From contig CANRAN010000069.1 of assembly GCA_947628595.1 (NCBI GenBank), forward strand, positions 1 to 7,221: DNA of 7,221 nucleotides, read 5' to 3'. Origin of the DNA: an uncultured Clostridia bacterium. GTDB lineage: Bacteria; Bacillota; Clostridia; Oscillospirales; Acutalibacteraceae. Position numbers and translations under genes: made by a program. The notes below the pieces were generated by a model. It was given only the letters and a program-made list of their open reading frames with translations. It did no database searches and was not told the DNA's origin. Below are positions 1 through 4,535 of the stretch, piece after piece; position 1 is the first letter of the stretch, and every line of letters begins with the position of its first letter.

Positions 1-87
1 CCGGAGAGAGCAGAGGTTCTCTTCAAGAAGGCAGAGGAGAAGTCCGTTGAAAGATATGAAGAGCTTAAGGAGCGTTCTGAGAGCTGA
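1..87 (+). CDS. C-terminal end of an unidentified protein (5' truncated)
   Basis: The first frame is open from the window edge to a TGA at 85-87 and gives 28 residues, ending in KERSES. The segment is strongly charged, rich in Glu, Lys and Arg with few hydrophobic residues. It looks like a solvent-exposed helix or coiled-coil tail. I do not recognise the family and assign no function. Its GAG/AAG-rich codon use looks like that of a real, well-expressed gene, and hairpins and a terminator follow it. It is too short to exclude a chance open frame, but the end position and the terminators downstream support a real gene end. Confidence 0.6.
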   Translation, partial: PERAEVLFKKAEEKSVERYEELKERSES

Positions 88-106
88 TTGAATATCACAA
101 TATAAA

Positions 107-130
107 AAACAGCGGCAGCTGTTTGGCTGT
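107..130. terminator. Damaged terminator-like hairpin
   Basis: AAACAGC (107-113) pairs with GCTGTTT (118-124) around a four-base loop. On the minus strand the hairpin is followed by a run of T; on the plus strand the T run is weak. The sequence 104-130 resembles the left arm and loop of the strong terminator at 895-927, but the right arm stops after CTGT. It may be a remnant rather than a working terminator. Confidence 0.45.
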
Positions 131-200
131 ATGTTCATAAGAAGGTTTTGAAATGAATTTGATTGCAGTATCTTTCAAACCAATATAGAAAACAAGAAAA

Positions 201-240
201 TACGGAGTATAGGTGTAATTGCCTTGCTCCGTACTTTTTT
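201..240 (+). terminator. Rho-independent terminator downstream of the partial gene
   Basis: TACGGAG (201-207) is perfectly complementary to CTCCGTA (227-233), with possible extra GGT/GCC pairing inside the loop. CTTTTTT (234-240) follows directly. This is a standard intrinsic terminator on the plus strand, most likely ending the transcript of the gene that finishes at 87. Confidence 0.8.
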
Positions 241-248
241 GATATAAT
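219..248 (+). promoter_or_regulatory. Possible SigA promoter overlapping the terminator
   Basis: TTGCCT (219-224) and TATAAT (243-248) are separated by 18 bases. The -10 matches consensus perfectly and the -35 is weak. It could drive the gene at 418 with a leader of about 160 bases. A second, weaker candidate is TTGTGC (335-340) with GATAAT (358-363), spacing 17. I cannot choose between them from sequence alone. Confidence 0.35.
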
Positions 249-324
249 GCCTTTGAGCAAATGGTGAGGGCAAAAGGTACCGTGAACCCAATGAAAGGGA
301 AAGATAAAATACATGAACCGCAAA

Positions 325-357
325 GGGTTAAGTATTGTGCTTTTTGTGACTTAATCC
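325..357 (+). promoter_or_regulatory. Hairpin in the leader of the split small gene
   Basis: GGGTTAAGT (325-333) pairs with ACTTAATCC (349-357) over nine base pairs with one G-U wobble, around a 15-base loop. It is not followed by a T run, so it is not an intrinsic terminator on the plus strand. It could be an RNA leader structure, or a protein-binding inverted repeat overlapping the weaker promoter candidate. No known element was recognised. Confidence 0.35.
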
Positions 358-417
358 GATAATAGTGAATGAAGAAAGCGAGAATATATACAAGTACAGA
401 TATTGGGGGAGTACATC

Positions 418-854
418 ATGAATTTTAATTTTACGAATGCGGGTCATTCGCTGCTGCAATATCGACTTGAAGATTTACAGGTATTCTTTTCTGATGAACG
501 ATGTCTGAAAATCATAGAATTGATACTGGACAAAAATGGTAATATCAATAAATTTCCCGGGGTCATAGAAGATGAGAGATGGTTGAGCAAAAAAGAGTTG
601 ATATTTTTGCAGATGTGAGATATGAAGCAGATTTTTACAGTTTAGAGGATAATACGTATCTCATGCTATGGCTTATTCAGCCGAATGGTTGGTATTGGGT
701 AGAAGATGATGGTTTTGGATTTTCGGGTGATTCCGATATTATGCTTTATTCTGTTGTGGATGAAAAAGGAAATTTCAGAAACAAATTTCAACTTTTCAGT
801 ATTGATCATATCAGATACTGCCATGATTATGACAAGTACCTGCCGAAGGACTGA
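418..854 (+). pseudogene. Unrecognised small protein gene split by a -1 frameshift
   Basis: Two overlapping frames look like one gene. The first starts at ATG 418, with GGGGGAG at 405-411 as a well-spaced ribosome-binding site, and ends at TGA 616-618 (66 residues). The second is open from 576 to TGA 852-854 and has no good ribosome-binding site before its first ATG (579). The switch must fall within 576-618, where an AAAAAA run lies at 589-594. One extra A would join the frames into a protein of about 145 residues. The C-terminal half is rich in Trp, Tyr, Phe and Asp (it contains NGWYWVEDDGFGF), suggesting a compact, acidic, cytoplasmic fold. No signal peptide or membrane segment is visible. 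The style resembles small proteins linked to polymorphic-toxin immunity loci, but I do not recognise a family. It could be a decayed gene, a phase-variable gene or a sequencing error. Confidence 0.6.
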
Positions 855-894
855 TGTGAACATTTTTATTATCATTTCCCGTAGTTTAAATAAA

Positions 895-927
895 AAACAG
901 CGACAGTCGGTTTGTCTGTCGCTGTTT
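895..927. terminator. Strong bidirectional intrinsic terminator
   Basis: AAACAGCGACAG (895-906) is perfectly complementary to CTGTCGCTGTTT (916-927), giving a 12-bp stem and a nine-base loop. On the minus strand it is followed by TTTTTTATTT, which makes it an ideal end for the DUF2262 transcript from 1017. On the plus strand a weaker T-rich tail (ATTTGT) follows, so it can also end transcription of the split gene at 418-854. Confidence 0.88.
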
Positions 928-1016
928 ATTTGTAAATATAATTTTCATATACCTGTATTATGTGTACAAGTATTAATATGAGATAATTTTTAATTGAAAG
1001 TCTGACACAAAAATTA

Positions 1017-1511
1017 TTATCCGTATAGGTTTGCACTTAGTATTTCTCCTGATATATTTGCCGAAACAAAAATACCGTGATCCGTAAACATTTCATCGGG
1101 ATCATAATCAATTCCCAATTCTCCCGATTTATATATACAGGCGAATCCGAATGAAAGACGACTGTAAAATTCCTCTTTTTTTATCCTTGAGGGTTTATCA
1201 TAGGGATCAGTACCTCCCCATATATCTACCATTCCGTCATCTTCAACAAAGTTTTCGGTAATATATTTCTTTATCCTTTTATCCCATTTCTCCGCATCCG
1301 AAACAAACTTATGTAAATGTCCGAGCGCCTTATAAGCTGTTTTTTTATCTTCACTGTCAGGTTCAAGATTAATATAGCGTTTCTCACCTAACAAATTTAT
1401 TTCTCCCTCATAATAGTTATCCCTTTGTGGATCTCTTAAGATAAATGTTCCGATTTCATCGTTTATTATAAGCGGCTCAGGTTTCTGTGGTTTTCTTTTA
1501 AATATTGACAT
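1017..1511 (-). CDS. DUF2262 domain protein
   Basis: A 164-residue protein, preferred start ATG at 1511. AAGGGG lies at a good distance upstream of that codon, whereas the longer alternative starts with TTG at 1538 and would place the ribosome-binding site inside the gene. A short basic N-terminus (SIFKRKPQK) precedes a domain with the DUF2262 pattern: GTFIL near residue 21, a YYEGEI strand around 33-38, EEFYSRL at 113-119, and a C-terminal run with IYKSGELGIDYDPDEMF (126-142), DHGIFV and ending NLYG. The family has no established biochemical function; members are soluble, often scattered single genes, and some lie near toxin-immunity clusters. No signal peptide or membrane segment is visible. 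It has its own upstream region with a promoter candidate and a palindrome, and ends before the strong terminator at 895-927. I am confident of the family and not of any role. Confidence 0.85.
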   Translation of the reverse strand: MSIFKRKPQKPEPLIINDEIGTFILRDPQRDNYYEGEINLLGEKRYINLEPDSEDKKTAYKALGHLHKFVSDAEKWDKRIKKYITENFVEDDGMVDIWGGTDPYDKPSRIKKEEFYSRLSFGFACIYKSGELGIDYDPDEMFTDHGIFVSANISGEILSANLYG

Positions 1512-1597
1512 AGTTAAACCCCTTTTTAAATAATTCAATAATATACAAATACAAAGAAAAAAGTTTTTTCCGTTTGCATTTGCCGATTGTATTGAAA

Positions 1598-1626
1598 CTT
1601 ATAAAAAATATTAACGAATAATGTAA
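1598..1626 (-). promoter_or_regulatory. Candidate promoter of the DUF2262 gene
   Basis: Read on the minus strand, TTACAT (1621-1626) and TATAAG (1598-1603) are separated by 17 bases. This predicts transcription starting near 1590 and a leader of about 80 bases. A second -10-like TACAAT lies slightly downstream. Both boxes are close to, but not perfect matches to, SigA consensus. Confidence 0.5.
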
Positions 1627-1628
1627 CT

Positions 1629-1640
1629 TGTTCATGAACA
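1629..1640. promoter_or_regulatory. 12-bp perfect palindrome, operator-like
   Basis: TGTTCATGAACA is a perfect palindrome lying directly upstream of the -35 box of the DUF2262 promoter candidate, at about -40 to -50. That is a typical place for an activator site. No regulator gene for it is identified in the window. Confidence 0.4.
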
Positions 1641-1666
1641 TTAACTTATTGATCTTAAATAAGGTT

Positions 1667-1690
1667 AAGTTGAAACAACTTTTGAAAGTT
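1667..1690. repeat. Overlapping inverted repeats between the MmcQ and DUF2262 genes
   Basis: AAGTTG (1667-1672) pairs with CAACTT (1676-1681), and AACTTTTGAAAGTT (1677-1690) is a second perfect inverted repeat that shares the AACTT. They lie 36-59 bases beyond the stop of the MmcQ-type gene. They could be a weak AT-rich transcription end, or a clustered binding site upstream of the DUF2262 promoter. No T run follows on the minus strand. Confidence 0.4.
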
Positions 1691-1725
1691 AATTATTATA
1701 TTGTATCGGTTCTTCGTACAGAGGC

Positions 1726-2391
1726 TTATTTTTTAACCGCAAGTGAGTAGCTCTCATCTATCAAGGGAAAAATTTCTTCAATTCCGACACTGCCGTCAAG
1801 ACGTATTGTGTACCAGCTTTTCTTATTCATGTGATAACCCGGAAGATAACCGACACCGTCAACTATTTCACCGGTTCTTTCCGGATGAGCATGAAGATCT
1901 ATAATACATATTCTGCTGTTGGAGTCAAAGCCTAATCTATCCATTCCAACGGTCATTATCACAGCATACCATTTTCCGCTGTCTTTTCTTCTCAATACTG
2001 CACTGTCAGGGGATTTTTCCCAGAGAAATTCAAGACAATCTCCATATTTTGACATGGCATATTCTTCTATCCTCTTAACCAATGCGTTATCAAAATTTCC
2101 ACCTATATAACAGTTTTTCCGTATATCATTCAAAATTTTTTCGTATTCCTCTCTTACAGCCCCGACAAATGAACCCTCAGACTCCGTAAGGTGCAGAATA
2201 TATTCATCTCCCAATAACTTATCTGTAACACAGGTATCAATTTCTCCGTTTTGTTCTATCTTAACCGACATTTCAAACTGACCGTTTAAAATATCTGTTG
2301 TGTATATGTATAAATTATTTTCTTTGATAAACCCGTAGGCAGAAAGACTTTTAAGATTCACACTGCTGCCATCAAAAGAAACCCTCGCCAT
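1726..2391 (-). CDS. MmcQ/YjbR family protein with N-terminal extension
   Basis: A 221-residue soluble protein. Start ATG 2391 is preferred because GGGTG (2398-2402) serves as its ribosome-binding site; the GTG at 2400 lies inside that site. The C-terminal half, from about residue 105, is an MmcQ/YjbR (DUF419) domain: it begins with a YAMSKYGD helix, then LRRKDSGKWYAVIM, a LHAHPE segment, GYLPGYHMNKKSWYTI and a closing IDESYSL helix. This fold is a small CyaY-like alpha/beta domain, described as DNA-binding by homology, with no defined substrate. The first 90 or so residues are a separate beta-rich segment that I do not recognise by name; stand-alone YjbR proteins are usually near 120 residues. 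The gene starts 18 bases after the stop of the YigZ-type gene, so the two are probably cotranscribed. Confidence 0.85.
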   Translation of the reverse strand: MARVSFDGSSVNLKSLSAYGFIKENNLYIYTTDILNGQFEMSVKIEQNGEIDTCVTDKLLGDEYILHLTESEGSFVGAVREEYEKILNDIRKNCYIGGNFDNALVKRIEEYAMSKYGDCLEFLWEKSPDSAVLRRKDSGKWYAVIMTVGMDRLGFDSNSRICIIDLHAHPERTGEIVDGVGYLPGYHMNKKSWYTIRLDGSVGIEEIFPLIDESYSLAVKK

Positions 2392-2409
2392 AAATATCAC
2401 CCGTAACAG

Positions 2410-3039
2410 TTAGTTTTTTATTTCAAAGAACTCTTTATCAATTATTTCTGTTTCGACACTTCCGCAGGTTACATCAGCAAGCTGCCTTTCGAAAGGGTTT
2501 AATGATTCGGGAGCAATATGAAAATTTATTGTAACATTTGCTCCGAACTCCGTATTATCAATAACTCCGCCGTTTGACAGTATAAGTCCCGATATTTTTC
2601 CGTATTGATTATAATCACAGCTCAGACGGCATACATTACAACTTTTCATTGTTATAATACCGCTTGCCTCAAGTGCGATTTTTGCTCCTTTGGTATATGC
2701 ACGAACCAAGCCTCCTGCACCGAGGAGTATTCCGCCGAAATATCTTGTCACAACAATAACCGCATCGGTCACTTCCGACTTAAGCATTACATCAAGCACA
2801 GGTGTGCCTGCCGTACCGTGCGGTTCTCCGTCATCACTGCAACGCTGTATTCCTTCGTCTCTGATAATATATGCATATACATTATGAGTTGCATTCCAAT
2901 GATATTTTTTCTTTTCCCCGATAAAGTCAAGTGCCTCTCTTTCCGTTTTAACAGGACACACATAACCTATGAATTTTGACCTTTGTTCGACAAATTCATC
3001 CTGCGCTTCTTTTGCTGCAGTTTTATATGATATATCCAT
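2410..3039 (-). CDS. YigZ/IMPACT family protein
   Basis: A 209-residue cytoplasmic protein of the YigZ/IMPACT (UPF0029) family. The N-terminal domain carries the family hallmarks: RSKFIG near residues 20-25, HNVYAY at 52-57, DDGEPHGTAG at 69-78, and RYFGGILLGAGGL at 99-111. The last 65 or so residues fit the second, ferredoxin-like domain (DUF1949 type). Bacterial members have no settled biochemical role; the eukaryotic homologue IMPACT acts in translation control, and ribosome or nucleic-acid binding has been proposed for the bacterial proteins. Start ATG 3039 is chosen because GAAAGGAT lies about eight bases upstream. The longer open frame to 3225 would run into rpmE in another frame and is rejected. 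The length is normal for the family. It is probably read through from rpmE 73 bases upstream and with the MmcQ-type gene 18 bases downstream. Confidence 0.93.
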   Translation of the reverse strand: MDISYKTAAKEAQDEFVEQRSKFIGYVCPVKTEREALDFIGEKKKYHWNATHNVYAYIIRDEGIQRCSDDGEPHGTAGTPVLDVMLKSEVTDAVIVVTRYFGGILLGAGGLVRAYTKGAKIALEASGIITMKSCNVCRLSCDYNQYGKISGLILSNGGVIDNTEFGANVTINFHIAPESLNPFERQLADVTCGSVETEIIDKEFFEIKN

Positions 3040-3075
3040 AAAAGTATCCTTTCGTGAAAATTCATATATACTTAT

Positions 3076-3105
3076 GAAGCGGCACACAATAAAGTGTACC
3101 GCTTC
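3076..3105 (-). other. 12-bp hairpin between rpmE and the YigZ gene
   Basis: Read on the minus strand, GAAGCGGTACAC pairs with GTGTGCCGCTTC around a TTTATT loop, with one T-G wobble. There is no T run after it in either direction (ATAAGTATAT on the minus strand). It is therefore better seen as an RNA-stabilising or processing hairpin, or a partial terminator, than as a standard intrinsic terminator. It lies eight bases beyond the rpmE stop. Confidence 0.6.
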
Positions 3106-3112
3106 AAGGAAA

Positions 3113-3319
3113 TCATTTCTGATTAATACCGTAACGCTTATTGAATTTGTCAGCACGTCCGCCTGTATCAACGAGCTTCTGTCTGCCTGTAAAGAACGGG
3201 TGGCACTTTGAACAAATTTCAACACGGATATCGCTCTTTGTTGAGCCTGTTTCGATTACATTACCGCAAGCACAGGTAATTGTAGTCTGCTTATAATTCG
3301 GATGAATATTCTCCTTCAT
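3113..3319 (-). CDS. rpmE: Ribosomal protein bL31, zinc-binding type
   Basis: A 68-residue protein matching bL31 over its whole length. It opens with MKENIHPNY and ends with RADKFNKRYG, both typical of the family. Four cysteines (C16, C18, C36, C39) form the CxC...CxxC zinc site, so this is the Zn-containing (C+) form, not the zinc-independent paralogue made under zinc limitation. The protein sits at the subunit interface of the 50S particle near the central protuberance. AGAGGTG lies upstream of ATG 3319 at normal spacing. A consensus-like promoter on the minus strand (3360-3388) gives a short leader. The gene is divergent from the response regulator. A hairpin separates it from the YigZ gene, which may explain how a highly expressed ribosomal gene can share a transcript with low-level genes. 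Confidence 0.97.
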   Translation of the reverse strand: MKENIHPNYKQTTITCACGNVIETGSTKSDIRVEICSKCHPFFTGRQKLVDTGGRADKFNKRYGINQK

Positions 3320-3359
3320 TTGAGTTCACCTCTTTCGATCCTGACTGAGTAACAAACGA

Positions 3360-3388
3360 ATTATAACATATTATTATAGAAATTGCAA
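3360..3388 (-). promoter_or_regulatory. rpmE promoter
   Basis: Read on the minus strand, TTGCAA (3383-3388) and a perfect TATAAT (3360-3365) are 17 bases apart. Transcription is predicted to start near 3353, about 34 bases before the rpmE start codon. Confidence 0.75.
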
Positions 3389-3498
3389 TACATTTTGAAA
3401 TTTTTTTAATTCTTTTTGTCAGGAGTATTTTTGTACCTTTAACACTGAAAACATAACATAAATAATTCAAAAAATAATTAACATATTCTCGGAAAAAG

Positions 3499-3527
3499 TT
3501 GACAAAAGAAATAAAAAAATCTATAAT
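3499..3527 (+). promoter_or_regulatory. Consensus SigA promoter of the response regulator gene
   Basis: TTGACA (3499-3504), 17-base spacer, TATAAT (3522-3527): a perfect match to SigA consensus. Start of transcription is predicted near 3534, leaving a leader of about 83 bases that carries the GTACCAACGGGT element. Such a strong core promoter suggests high basal expression, or control by a repressor or by the leader. Confidence 0.85.
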
Positions 3528-3542
3528 AATGTTAGATTTTAT

Positions 3543-3554
3543 GTACCAACGGGT
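3543..3554 (+). repeat. GTACCAACGGGT element, copy 1 (response-regulator leader)
   Basis: An exact 12-base match to 6689-6700. It lies roughly 9-20 bases past the predicted transcription start of the LytTR regulator gene. The minus strand reads CCCGTTGGT (3545-3553), which matches eight of nine positions of the published LytTR half-site pattern [TA][AC][CA]GTTN[AG][TC]. It may be an autoregulatory site or an RNA element. Confidence 0.4.
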
Positions 3555-3616
3555 TCGCAACTTAACAATAGGGATTATTTCAACAATAAGGATATTCGGA
3601 TTGCGGGGTATGATAT

Positions 3617-4324
3617 ATGCAAATTGCTATTTGTGACGATGAAAAGAAATTTAGGAACGACCTGACAGAAATCCTGCTTGAATACAAGAGAGAAAAGCGG
3701 ATACATATGGATATATATGAATTTGAAAACGGCGAGAGCCTCCTCTCTTCCGATATGGTATTTGATATGGTGTTTATAGATTATCAGATGCCCGGTATAG
3801 ACGGATTGGAAGCTGCAAGGAGAATGCGTCTTAAAAACTGCATTTGCAGTATCATATTTGTTACAAGCTATCCCCAGTTTGTATTTGATTCATTTGAGGT
3901 TCAGCCGTTCCGCTTTTTTGTCAAGCCTGTCGAAAAGGATAAGCTTATTTCGGCAATGGATTGTTATTTGCGGCAGCAACGTATGCTCAATCCGATAATA
4001 ATAATTGAGGACGGCGAGCAAAAAACAGTAAATTCCGAAAATATTATTTATCTCGAGGGTTACGGCAAAAACTGCCTTGTCCGAACAATGGATCACGTTT
4101 TCAAAAGTTCAAAGACAATTTCCAAGGTATTTGACTTGCTGCCAAGGCATTGCTTTTATCGGATACATAAATCATATGCGGTCAATATGTATTGCATTTC
4201 GTCAGTAAACGGCAAAGAGGTTGTAATGATAAACGGAGAAAAGGCTACTATCGGAAGAAATCATTTAGCTGATTTCAAAAGGGCTTATAGGGATTTTGTT
4301 AAAAATTATTATGTACAAGCATGA
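3617..4324 (+). CDS. LytTR-family response regulator
   Basis: A 235-residue two-component response regulator. The receiver domain spans about residues 1-120: acidic pair D7/D8, phospho-acceptor D55 in the FIDYQMPGIDG motif, T83/S84, and K103 followed by P104. The LytTR DNA-binding domain covers about 130-232, with the signature IIYLEGYGKN (143-152) and FYRIHKSYAVN (180-190). Family members (AgrA, VirR, ComE) bind direct repeats upstream of genes for peptide signalling, bacteriocins, surface and virulence functions. GCGGGG is about eight bases before ATG 3617; the ATG at 3610 is out of frame. The gene stands alone: no histidine kinase, signal peptide gene or exporter is beside it, so it is either an orphan or partnered elsewhere. 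A perfect consensus promoter precedes it and a hairpin follows it. Confidence 0.95.
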   Translation: MQIAICDDEKKFRNDLTEILLEYKREKRIHMDIYEFENGESLLSSDMVFDMVFIDYQMPGIDGLEAARRMRLKNCICSIIFVTSYPQFVFDSFEVQPFRFFVKPVEKDKLISAMDCYLRQQRMLNPIIIIEDGEQKTVNSENIIYLEGYGKNCLVRTMDHVFKSSKTISKVFDLLPRHCFYRIHKSYAVNMYCISSVNGKEVVMINGEKATIGRNHLADFKRAYRDFVKNYYVQA

Positions 4325-4379
4325 TTTGTGTATTTGTCAGCAGTAAAATTTTTTTGGAAATGCCGGTTGATAATATTTA

Positions 4380-4416
4380 TTTAAAAGCTTTGCTTATGAC
4401 AGGCAGGGCTTTTAAA
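4380..4416. terminator. Hairpin terminator between the response regulator and ilvB
   Basis: TTTAAAAGC (4380-4388) is perfectly complementary to GCTTTTAAA (4408-4416), and pairing can continue inwards with wobbles to a five-base loop. The TTTT in the right arm and AAAA in the left arm can serve as T runs in each direction around the core stem. It is a plausible, not especially strong, bidirectional terminator separating the regulator from the ilv operon. Confidence 0.55.
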
Positions 4417-4476
4417 ATATTGTAATACACAATGCGATAACAGATGCATAAATGTAGGATTGTTTCTCAATTTTGC

Positions 4477-4505
4477 TTGACACTCATTTTCTATAATGGT
4501 ATAAT
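4477..4505 (+). promoter_or_regulatory. Consensus SigA promoter of the ilv operon
   Basis: TTGACA (4477-4482), 17-base spacer, TATAAT (4500-4505). A second TATAAT lies eight bases upstream (4492-4497) but only nine bases from the -35, too close to work with it. Predicted start is near 4512, so the leader before ilvB is only about 24 bases, with GGAG at 4525-4528 as the ribosome-binding site. There is no room for a T-box, leader peptide or attenuator. Confidence 0.85.
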
Positions 4506-4535
4506 TAGAATAATTGGATTTTATGGAGTGATGAT

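Larger units (their letters stand above)
88..417. other. 330-base intergenic region with terminators and a possible leader
   Basis: No convincing gene lies here. It contains a partial hairpin (107-130), an intrinsic terminator (201-240), and then about 175 bases leading to the start codon at 418. An 11-codon frame at 153-188 follows a purine-rich stretch, but it is too short to support. The 250-400 part has short runs that look structured (GGTACC at 276-281, a hairpin at 325-357). I could not match it to any riboswitch, T-box or known small RNA. Confidence 0.6.

Noticed and set aside
153..188. 11-codon frame after a purine-rich stretch
   Set aside because: Too short, with no conservation evidence, and it lies between two terminator-like structures.
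250..400. Possible riboswitch or T-box (GGTACCGTGAACCC, GGGCAAAA and CCGCAAAGG resemble T-box or c-di-GMP-I fragments)
   Set aside because: The fragments are not in the correct order or pairing for either class. No T-box stem I specifier region or antiterminator is followed by a terminator before 418.
3040..3225. N-terminal extension of the YigZ protein to 3225
   Set aside because: It would overlap rpmE in another frame. ATG 3039 has a good ribosome-binding site and begins at the family's usual N-terminus.
3291..3560. Minus-strand open frame of 89 codons
   Set aside because: It runs through the divergent promoters and into rpmE. Its low-complexity Ile/Phe/Asn/Lys content reflects AT-rich DNA.
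4465..4500. CodY box near the ilvB promoter (AATTTT... and CATTTTC...)
   Set aside because: Only partial matches to AATTTTCWGAAAATT, at a level expected by chance in AT-rich DNA.
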